Assembly (NCBI GenBank): GCA_911728455.2
Contig: OU452225.1
Coordinates: 14,296,731 to 14,360,730 of the forward strand
Direction: 5' to 3'
Source: Marthasterias glacialis
Lineage: Eukaryota; Echinodermata; Asteroidea; Forcipulatida; Asteriidae
Length of the DNA stretch: 64,000 nt
Shown here: one piece after another, positions 15,401 to 27,400 of the stretch
Layout: each line of letters begins with the position of its first letter
How positions within the stretch are numbered: the stretch's first letter is position 1
Position numbers and translations under genes: made by a program
Notes under the pieces: generated by a model
The model's input: the letters and a program-made list of their open reading frames with translations, nothing else
Database searches by the model: none
Told to the model about the DNA's origin: nothing

Positions 15401-18400
15401 TTTAGTTGGATGATAGCGCCCTCTGGTGGCAGTGACATTGTTTTCGCGACTAATACAACTGGAGTGTCTTGAAGATGTCATGGCGGCTTGATTAATCAAG
15501 TGGCGACAACACTGCGAGTACGACTAGTCATTGCACTCACTTGAATAGCCTCAACAGTTGCCCAGGCTTACTTCAGTCAAGACTAAGAGTCTCATGCACA
15601 TACATAACATTCACAATAGATGAAAGATTATGCATTGGCCTAAACTGCTGTTTTGTCAGGCATGATATTTGGTCCCTGGAAAAAAAGTTGGAAAATTTTA
15701 TCGAGTACAAGGGCTAACCCACATGCACACATGGTATAGGCTTGTTTAGAATTTTCAGGCTTTTTAACAATTTTGTTGATTTTTCTGAGGGAAACAAAAT
15801 CTGAAATCAGATTAAAGTAGGAAGACTGTCATGCCTGTTTGTAAACGTTCTCGTCAGTACTACTCACCTGTGAATGAGGTTTGTGAGTGGCTCCAGAAGC
15901 TTCTTGCCCAATCTGGGCTCCAATGGCGTCAAAGCTCCAAACTACAAAAGAATTTAGTGAACATTTCAATAGGCTACAACATACACATATAAGGCTGTAG
16001 GTTTTCACAAAAAAAACAAGCAATAAAATGTGTTAAACTTTTTGAGTGCACTTAGCTTTTATAGCCTTCGTATCAGTGTCCCTAGACCATATAATTGGCC
16101 AAACTTACAACCGTTTCTGTTGACTACATCAAACCAAGTTACCTTAAAGCGACCTTTGAGAAAATTCAAGTTGTGACCAAATAAACTTTGGAAAGTCAGC
16201 TTTCTACTTGCGTATGCCCTGACTGCAGTCATTGTTTCTCTAATTTTTTATTCACAATAAACATTTTAAAAAAGTAGTAAAAATGTCTTGTCAGAATTAT
16301 AAGATTCAGTCTTAAGAAATGACGAAGGACATTGATATATAAAAGATCCGTCTGTAAGATTACACCCGAAATTCAGTGCCGCAAGTAGCCAAACCTTTAT
16401 TTATTTATTCCATTACACATCCAACAGCGTATGTGCCAATACCAGGATGATTCAGTGAGGATGAAAATATGTTCAGTTTTAGATGTGGGAGAAAAACCCT
16501 TCATGGGTGGAAAACCCAGGTATGGACTGACGAAACCCAATCGACGTGCAAGGTTTCTGTCTGAGGTAGGATTAGAACAGGGGTCCACAGACGTGAAAGT
16601 CAAGAAAAGAAACCACTTGAACCCCCTTCAGCAGATGCCCAAATGTGTAATGAATCCCCCACAAGATAGACTCAAAGCCTTTCTACTTTCTTACCAGTTT
16701 AATAATCTTGATCAGCATCCAGTTATTGGTAGAGCTGGTCATCAGCTTGAAAAACAGTGGAGCTAGTGACAGGTAATTCTTAGGATTTTTACGAGCCAGT
16801 TCACAGATGACGTTAACTGCAGCTGACTGTACACCTGCCATAACACAAACAAACAAAAATCATTTGCGGACATTACTTTCTATTAACATCAATTTCATGT
16901 TGCTGATGAGCACTGCTTCCCCCTTGTTTTCATTATAACCAGTCCTCTAGATATTCACTCACGTAGCTCAGGCCTAAATTTACACGGTATACTTTGTTGC
17001 CTTTCAACAGTATCAAGTTTATTGTTGTATAGATTTTCACAATTTTTCTTCCATATATCCAAACTGAAATCTTCTGGCAAATCAAATCTGTGTCGGACGA
17101 GTTCAAGAGCAGAGGATGTGTTGACTCGCTCGAAAGGCTCACTCTTTAGCGTGCAACATGAATATACTCACCGTGTCATACTTCATTAGCCCGGTACAAA
17201 TAGGCACAAAAGAAGCTGAATCACTGGTCAAAATCACTTCACTCTTTTGTCTGGCAAAACAGGGTAACAAGAGATTGATAGACTGCCACAATTGTTTCCC
17301 ATTGTTCTCAGCACCAAGGTTAGTGCGAGATTCAAGCATGCAATTGCAACTGTCAGTTGTGGCTTATGGTCTTGGTGAACTGTAAATCCAAGTGCCAAAT
17401 ACAAAAATAATTGAACATTGTCTGTACTTCGTTTAGTCAGGGTTTCATTTCGACGACAATTTTCCACCCCCCCCCAAAAAAAAGTTTGGGTTGATGTATG
17501 TACCATAACATTTTTCGGAAACGCCAAGGAAACTGGGTAGAAAAATGCAAATAAAAGTACATGGTATCAAACAATGAAATGAGCACCACGGTCTATACTC
17601 GACATACCTGGATCTGGGTCCTCTAGTTTCTCCTTCAACCTTGGGAAGGCTGGTCTCAATGCTTCAGGGAACTGATAACAAGAGAGAAGATTGGAGATCG
17701 ATTATCAAAGTTTTAAAAGTTGGGTAAGTGGTCCTTGCTTTATTGGTAAACTCATGCAAGGGTATTAGTGCCATCTGAAATATACACCGTAATGCAATTT
17801 AGGAAACTGAGTACAGCTAAAAAAGAGATTAAGTTGCCAAGATGGGTGCCGTGCTGTAGTTTACATGTAGCCAGGTTTTACGAGTTGTGTACCACAATGC
17901 TTCAAAATCAGCGCACCACGATGGTTGCCGATGTTGTTTGGATTCAGATTTCACCCAGAATCCTTTGCACACTGATCATTTTTGGTCATACGCTCTGGAA
18001 GCATAAATGGGCTATTCAGGTGATTCACAATACAGTGCAGCAGTAAGAGTTTGTACTGGAGAGGCCTCAGCCTTCCTTATAAATATTGATATTGACCATG
18101 TGCCCATTAAGAACAATTTAAAGCATGAAATTAAAATTTCATAGTACAGCCTCGGGAGCAGCCTTCATCTTTTTGCAACCTACACTGTTACAAAGGTTGT
18201 ATTTATATAGTTGAACAAAAAAAATTGCAAGTTGGAGTTCACTTTGAAAAAATGTAGGCCATTTCATTTAAATTTTCCGTGTTGGCACGTGGGCAGTATC
18301 CATCTTCATAAGGGCGGCTGAGAATTGCATTTCTCTTAAAGCATGAAACTGAAATTTCAAAGTGCACTGTGAATACTGCATGTTGACTGCCCTCTTTGAT

Positions 18401-21400
18401 AACAACCTCTCCAGGGGACACTATGGATAGGCATCGTAATCTGAATCGACCCTCGTTACCTGTTTGTGAGAAGCTGATACGAAAAACAACACAGCAAATT
18501 TGGGAGGTGTTACATTCAAGTCTTAACTCACCTTGAGGAAAATTTTGTACATAAGAAGAACGGCTTTCTTCCTGATATACGGTCTTGTGGAAGCCATCTG
18601 TATTGAAAATTCCAATAAAATCGTGGTTCATGTATCAATATTTATTATTCTGTGCACGAACAAGAATATAATTATGTAGATCCACAGTGTAGTTATGAAA
18701 GGAAGGTACATATATCGTTTGCAAGGAATCTGTTTCACTTCCATTTTTTATTTGTTTGTATTTAATTAAATTCTTTTAACCAGTTCGCTTCGGGATTGAA
18801 CAAATTAAAAAATTATTTCCACGATATCTGTTAGGGATTATTTTCAGTCAAAAAGCAATTTTTCTAAATCCACCCATTAATAATTTGTTTCGTCAATGAA
18901 ACTCAGTTTGGGCACCCATATAAAGACACTTTCTCATAGACATTTACATATTCAATGGCTCGTATTATTTTTCTTCAGTCTCTGGTCTCGTTTCTGAAGC
19001 ACAATCAGATTGTTGGAAATCCTGAAGAGAGATAAATTTGAAAGGCCTCATGACAAAACACATCATAACCCGTCTTTACAAAATCATGGCTGTAGGCCTA
19101 TAGGTCTTCAATAAAGGCGCTAGACCCAAATCCACGCAAAGAGTTAATCCGATCATTGTTTGCAGTGCCTTTTGCCAGGGGGGGCAACCGAACCATGACA
19201 CCATGCACTCCCTGAAACAGTTGCCTGTGTACGCGCAATCCACTATAGTTATCACCAAACGTGGCGTGTTTACATGACCCCCACCAACACACTGAAACTC
19301 GAACGCCAGTTTATGATAATAATAATAGGCCTAATATGCAGGTCTTATTTAGCGCTTTGTCACATCTGATGGGCGTCTCACAGCGCTAAATATTTTTTCC
19401 TGCAAGTTGTGTGGAGTTATACGTTTTGAAGTATGAGACCTGTTCCTTTACATAGCACCATGTAACAGTTTACAAGATGCTGTGGCGCAATCTGCAGTCG
19501 GTCAAACCAGGAACACCGGGGTCAAACTCTTCTCTTTGCAACAAGTGCATTGGGTTCTTTTTTGTGCATTACACAACACACAGGACCTACAGCTTTACTT
19601 GTACAGCAATAATGGTTAAGTGTCTTACTAAAGGAAACAAGTGTCACGACCGGGACTCGAACCCACACTCTGCTGATCAGAAACACCAGAGCTCGAGTCC
19701 GGTGTCTGTATCCACTCGGCCAAGACATGTCACTGCTGCTGTGTGTTGCATAAAAGTTCTGTGTGTTGGGGTTCTTCAAAGCGAACTGGTTAACAGTGGC
19801 TGACTGGTCTGTTACCAACCAAATAGAAATTCTCATAGGTATTTGACTTATCCAAAGTAATGCTCATCCAATGGGGAAGAATAATCTGAGAATGATGCTC
19901 TTAATAGATGATTTTACAGGCTCAAAAATGACAACAAATTTAACACATGGTAATACATGTACATGTAGAAAATGTCTTGTGAAATTCTCAAATGTATTAT
20001 TGTGCATGTACTATTGGACACTGGTTAAAACAATTGAAAACAGGTTGTTTTTTATTATTCTATATATCAATAACATTTTTCAAATAAGAAATTAAATATA
20101 TAAACAATGAATAGGTAGATTTGCACAATGACACAATCATTATGAGTTGTATGAACAAAATGGACAAGAGTGGTCATAACATCAGCGCCTGGTATTCAGA
20201 AAATGAGTCATGTGAAAGTTTTCCACATGATATCACATAACTGCAGGTAACCATTGCACAGTATAATGAACAAATTCTGTTCATGAAAGGTCAATGTAGG
20301 TTTATAGAGTACTTAAAAACACTTGAAACAAAACAAATCACTGGAAATTTACAAATAAAGTCATAACTTACCGCTGCGACTTCCTTTTTTCTTTTTTTCC
20401 CTCTTTTTTTTGGAGAAGTGTTTGTTTTGTTTTTTGTTTTTGTTTTTTTTGGGGGGGAGTTGCCATGTAAATGCACCCCCTGCATAATTAAGGAATACCT
20501 GGCTTGATGCAACAAATTTATAAACAAAATACATCCAAAATGATGAAAAAAAAAAAAAAACAGGGAACTTACCAAACTCATGAGGTCGTTAGCCAGATCT
20601 CTGGCGAGGTCAGGGGACGTGAAACATGCAAGACCGTTCATGGCCACGCTAGCATCATACTGGTTGGTACTGTTAATGTCCTACTCAGTGTCATTACACC
20701 CCCGGGACACACCGTTAACAAAACACCGTCAGGGTGGCGGTAGTGGTGGTGGTGGTGATGTCGATGATGCAAAGCCGACCGGGTGAGGTTGGCACAGGGT
20801 TGGGGCCAGAGTTGAAGTTGGGATCGGACGGGGGGAAACGTGACCATGAAGTTGTTGGAGAGAGAAATTAAAACGAAAAAGGAAAACAAAAAAACGAGAG
20901 GCTACTAAGCCGAGTACTACAAAGCATCAACAAGATACAATGTACGTATCACAAGAGTGACCACTGATGAAAGTGCTAAAGGGATGACAAATGAAGAGCA
21001 GAAGCAAACAGTTTAAAATTTTGTGTACACTATAGATCTTTCCAAACTACGACAAATCTCCGGGTCTGACCTGTGTAAGTCTGACAGACCTTTTCACACT
21101 ACAACGTTTCAATCTGGAGTTGACCCGTGTAGAGCACTTGATCTGTGGTGAAACTAACCCTGCTCGGGGGGTGGGTTGAGGGTTTTTTGACCCGCGTGGA
21201 GAATTACACGTGTAGCAAAAAAGCTGATTTCACGTCGGGCAGTGTGAAAGCAGAGTGGATTTGAACCGTGTTGACATTTTTATGAAGTAAACACTGATTG
21301 TAACCGTGTAACTTTTGGCACGGATTGAAGCTTGATAGTGCGAAAAGGCCTTCTGCTTTGCTTCCAAACCATCTTTTCTAATGAGCACAAGGTTGAAGTT

Positions 21401-24400
21401 CTTACGTTTTGCTTCTAGTCTTCCGATGCCATACCTCTACCCACAACACATAACTCTACCGGTACATGTTAGCGCTTCTTAATACACATTGCCAAGGAAG
21501 GGGTGAGAAATCTGTGTGTCTACAAACCAACACGCTGTGACCTTTGACATGACCTTTGCACTTACCAGCCCCATAATGTCATTGGCCAGGTCACTGGCCA
21601 TGTCGGAGGTCAAGAAACAGGAAAGACTGCTGAGAGCACAGCCGGTATCGTACATTTGTTTGCTGCCCAAATCCTGTGAAAATTACTCGTTAGGAAGTTG
21701 CACAAAATGGAACACATTGGGCCAAAGGAAAAAAATAGTAAATGCACATGTTCATAAGATGTCTTTATATCGATCAAATTTCAAGTTGGCTTACACGTGA
21801 TCACATTCTAAGAACCATTCAAGTTTTGCTCAAAAAAACGTATACAAAACAATCATTGGAAATTACTTGAAGATTTCTATACCAGTCATGCTTTGATATG
21901 AAAATACAAAGGGGCTAATCAAAGACCTGGTACAAGTATTCAAAATTAAAGTTTGTTTGAATTTCCTCACTGGAAATGTTTTGGATACAAAACAAATTGG
22001 TATCAAACTAATGTGATTTCTATAGGTGACACAAAAATGATGATGAAATAACGTATGTTTCTATTTTTGAATTACTGACAACTATCACTTTAAGTCAGTC
22101 ATTGGTTTAGGTAATGTATAACGATTATATTATTTGTACATTTCAAAATATATCTTGTTTTTTAACTGAATGTCTGATTTAATAATGAAGTCTGACAAAT
22201 TCTTTTAACTTCATACCAAGGAGATCTACATACGAGTACATTTGTATCAAATTAAATAATGTTATCTGTTTTGCAATCAACCTCTCTCCATGGTTTATAG
22301 CAAAGTTGTTTCCAGGGTGGAGTTTGTTAGCCCAGGTTTCAGTTTTATTAATAATTCCAGGCCTGATACTTCATCTTTTAAGGGCAAGGCATTTTTTTTC
22401 CCTTATTGAAGGGTACTTTCATGAGGGAAATCTACCGGAACACCAGAAATCTACCTAACCACTCTGTACATAAAGGAAATTGCTTGACCACAGCAGGGAG
22501 AAATTATCCACAATCTTAAAAAAAAACAAATTTTGAAACTCCGCTTGCTGTTTTTTCCGTCCACCACTAAAGAAATCCAAGGCAGAACCCTGCTTTACCA
22601 AGGGAGAAATTGCATTGGTGTCCTTGTCCTTTCAAGAATGAAGCATACAGGTCTGTACATATGTGCTATAAAAATCCTCATCATGTTTCTTAAGCCCACT
22701 TCATACTTACACATTTAAGAAAGGTAAATGTGAAAGTAATTTGAACGGGAAAACGGGCATTCAGACTGTCTGCAATACATAAGTTTACTTTGCACTATGC
22801 AGTCAGTTTTGAGTGAAGTACAATGTATGAACTGGGCTAAAGGTGGGCTTATGTACATGAAGGTGAAGGATTTAAATCTCATTGTATTGCCTGTTTCTGT
22901 TTTAGCGAGACCAACCTTTCTGATCATGTTTGTGGTGAGCATCAGGACATCAGTGCCTTCATGGAAGCTCTGTGAGGAGGCCAGGTAGCCGATTCTCTTG
23001 AAGGTGAACTTGGACGAGCTCATCACCTCAATGATATTGAAGGCTGCCCAGCTGATGTCATAGCCCAACATTTGTAACTGCAGGAGAGAGCGCCAAGGGG
23101 GGAATTTGAAGGAAAATGCAAAATTGTTTTGTTCAATTAGGCATCCCAAAAGGAGGTAACAATTTGTCGCCTCAGTGCTGTAAGGTCATTAATTGCAATT
23201 TCGTATCTGTAATGATCAAAAGGGCGTTAAAGGAAAACTGCGTATAAGTTTGAAAAACTAAATCAAAACCCACAAATGCATGTTTTTTCTTAGAAAAGGA
23301 ATGTTTCTTTTAGCCAAACAGTTACTTTGGAGACCACTCTTATTCAATAAGCTCCATTTACCAGGAGCTCCAAAATATGTAAATGCAATTTGATAAAATC
23401 CATACAAACTGCACTAATGACCTTATAGTCCTGAGCCGGCGAATTAGAAGTAAACTTGCAGGTACAACCATGTGTAAATCATTTTTTGGAAGAGTGTTGT
23501 TTTGGAAAAGAGACGGTGGTATGGTGATATCCTAATACCTTCAGGTACACAATCATTTTTTTGTTGTAAGAATTGCTGGCAGGCCTAATCATTTTACTCA
23601 CTTAGTTGTAAACATAGATTTGACGATAATAGTTTGAACAACCTTCATACATGAATTTACATGCTTTTAAAGTGTAAAAGAGGATACGGAACAGAATTCA
23701 CTCTGAAACAAGGACATTTTTTACAAGTGCAATGTGCGTTTCACATTTTATCCACATTATGTATATGTACACAATGACCCATGCCATTAGCAGCACACTA
23801 GAGTAAACACACATTGTACGCAAAAAACACATGCACATTCACTGCTGCATGGTACAGTACAGTGTACATGTACAAGCTTACACCGCAACAGATCCTTGTG
23901 GTTTAAAATCAATAATTAAACATCAAATGCAGTCCCTGCCATGTGCATAATTCAATATGTCAAGAGCTAATTGAATTTGTCCACCTTGAATCTACTACAG
24001 TACATACATAACATGTACTAGTCATAAATCCTGTCCCATCATTGGAAAGATTCAACAAAGGACCTTTGTCTTGTTTTATATTTAGCTTTAAAATTCATGC
24101 CGCATTCAGTCGCATGCCTGTTTAAGATTGTATACAAAAATTAAGCAAAGACCCCACAACTTAACAGACTATACACAATTTGTACACTAATCCGAAGAGC
24201 TCGTCCATGGTGGTCCCACAGCTATGGCAGCCACACGCCTGTGCCGCCGCACACGCACTATGAATCCTCCATGCTGATTGGTACATATATGCGCGGCTGA
24301 CACACTATTGTCGCGTCGCGCGAGCATTCTGCGGCCATAGCTGCAGTGGTGTTACTGGTTTAAACCACCATGAACGAGCAGCTCGGAGCAGTGTATAACA

Positions 24401-27400
24401 ATACAATATACATTGTATGAAACTTCCATCTATGCATTGTGTTTACCATGTTTACAGTGATACATGTGTACAAGATGACCACACATTACTTGTACATGTA
24501 GACCTTTTTTTTGTTAGGAAAAATAAATACTTGTACCTTGGTTGGCTCTGGTATTTGTTAACCCCATGTACATGTACATGTAGCTCTTCACATTGACTCA
24601 TGTTTACATTAGAATTAGCTAATGGGAAGCTACTGAGCAGACTTAACCATAGAGGAATGCTGACACCACTTTCAAAATGGAATTCCAAGCCTCTTGAGCA
24701 GATAACAGACTGAACTAAACATGGTCAGCCTGCATTATTCACTAAGCATACGCACAGTACATGTACGACACTGCCAACCAGCTCATACTTTTAATTACAG
24801 CATTTAGCTGCTTACAAATTTATAATCTCTTGTCTAAATATTCATAAATGTGTCAGAGGACAAATCACAGAGTAGAGGGTCTGCATGCACATGTAGCTCT
24901 TTTGTGTTGAAACACAAAGTGCAACAAATTTTAACAGAGGAATGTACTTTTGAAATGCTCTTTTTTTTTTTCTTAGATTCAACACGCGTGGAGAATGGCT
25001 TTGCAAAAATACGTAGGCCTACTGCTCATAATATGAGCTCTGCTCCCACATGACCCATGATCATGATGACGTACTTGAGTAACAACTTACGTAATTCAGT
25101 TTCGCAACAGCATTGGCTTTGACTGCAATATTGTCTTGTCTCAACTCCTGCTTGATGTCATCAATGCACGATGCTATGTACTTGGCCTGTGGAGAGAAGG
25201 CGAGTTCTACATGTTGTATGTTAAACCGTATGACTTTGTGGGCTTCACAAATTTGAATCCATTTTGGTCCACAAGGTTAGTACAAAAGAAACTCAAGTTT
25301 TTAATACTTTCAGAACAAAGATATTGACAAAATAGGGAGACCGTCAACACTAGGGCTGGATAGCTCAGTTGGTAGAGCGTCGGTATGTTAAACTGGTGGT
25401 CAAAGGTTCAAATCCCACTCCAGTCAATTTTTCTTTGTTCACCCAACAATTGATTTAAAATTTACTCAGTCAGTTTCCCTTGTGGTTTATTGCTTGATAC
25501 TTTCAGTACAATTAGAGGAATTACTTTAAAGCTATATGATGCCTAATAAAACAATCCCTTTTCACATGTTATAATTTCTTTCATGCCTGATACTACACAG
25601 AGGCAATGGATGCAATTGCCCCCATGCCCCTGGTCATTACCTTCGCCTGGTCATTGCCTTAGCGTTCCTTGAAATGTTCCAGTACACACATTAGGCCTTG
25701 ATCTTAACCGAGGCCACCGAGGCCATTGGCCTCATGCCCTGTCAATTGGCCAGCTTGCCCTTCAGAAAAAATTGCACCAGGTCACTACCAACTTGGCCAG
25801 CATGCCCTTGTACGATTTCTCTGATTTGGCCAGCAAAGGCCTGCGCCCTCTTTTCTTAAGATCGAGGCCTGATATTACAGTACCAATTTCAGAAGCTGGC
25901 CTGATAATTCACAGAGACATTATAGACAACAAAGACAACAGAGGCAACTGCCTCCAATGCCCCTAGCCAAGCGGCGATTGCCTTGGTGCCCCTTGAAATG
26001 TTCCAATAGAAATTTACAATTTCCTCTTAGAGGGAGGTGCCCTCTTTCAAGAAGAACATCGAACATCACGCCCTTGCCCTTTCAAGAACAAAGCAATCAG
26101 GCCAATTTGGACTTGGGATTTAGAAGTCAACCTGCTTGCTCCAATGACTGTTAGTGCCAGCAGCTTCAACCCCTATACGAATAGACCCCTGTATTGATGA
26201 TACGTAACACTGTTTACATGTGTTTTCCTATGGGAGCTTCAAAATCGTAGCCCCCATCATTCCATAAGAAAGCGTATTATTGTAAACAAAGTGTGACGTC
26301 ATCAGTACATGGGTCTATTCAGGAATATAATTCTGGAGGGTTTAGGAATGTAAAGGTAATGATACACGTATAAAAAGAAGATGTCCCCAGCAAACAGTAG
26401 GAAATCTTAAAATGATTGTTTTCCATCTTTGCAATAAAAAAATAAATAAAAAAATGTATGCTGAACATGTAAATGGCCTTTTTTTTTTACACATACAAAT
26501 TACTCCTCATACATAGCATGATAGTAAATATATGTGGCTGTTCAAAATACACATACTTTTCTGTTTAAGTGGACAACCACTTTTAATTTGGAGAGCCCAA
26601 AGGGGCATTCAGACCTGACACTTTACATTGAGACTGAGTGAGAGGCAATCCCTTCTAACTATGCCCCTGGCCCTGGTATCGTTGAAATAGACAACTAGAA
26701 ATTAAAATTTACACATATTGCCGTTTACTTCTACAGTTCTAAGGAAAAAAGTTCTACTTATTGAAGCAGAATACAAACCTGGCTTTGCTGTTGGTAACAA
26801 CTGTAAACATTACATATTACAATGTACAACGTACATAATTATGTCCATATGTGCTATTAAATGTCACTTTCAGGCATGCAACCCATCAACCAAAAACTGA
26901 AACTTCCTTCCTTGTCTTCTCTCCATGGGGTTCTTGGCTAGTATAGTGATTTAGTTCGCTTTTCTGAGAATCCTTGGCTGAAAAAACAATTCAGCGGCTG
27001 TTTCACGTGACAGCTACAGCTACTGAAACAGCTTAGAATACAAAATGCATGGAGTTACAAAAAGTGCATGCACCAAATCTATGCATGGCATCGGTTGCAT
27101 GCAGGCATAGTTTGGTACTTGCACTTTTTCTGACTCCATTCTGAAATTGTTTTTGCACTCTTGCGCCACCCGTGGCTTCGTGATGGCATTGCATTCTGGG
27201 TAATCAAAATGGCCCCGATCGCTAGCCGATATCTATTTGTGTGGAGTAATTTTGAGCAAAATTCAAATGATTATTTGCCCTTAATAAGGTTAGTAACTTC
27301 AACAGCCAAAGTACCGGAGGGAAGCTAAGAGGTACGTGGACACATTTAGTTGGTTAAAATCCAGTGCCGCACCCATTAGGTTTCGGTGCGGCGGATTGGG

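Noticed and set aside
20711-20786. Histidine-rich minus frame and glycine-rich plus frame
   Set aside because: Derived from a GGT/GGC/GAT low-complexity tract next to exon 4b.
25352-25424. Functional tRNA-Asn gene
   Set aside because: The acceptor stem, D arm, GTT at the anticodon position and both Pol III boxes are present, but the T stem has about three mismatches and the sequence matches the SINE-type head seen elsewhere in the window.
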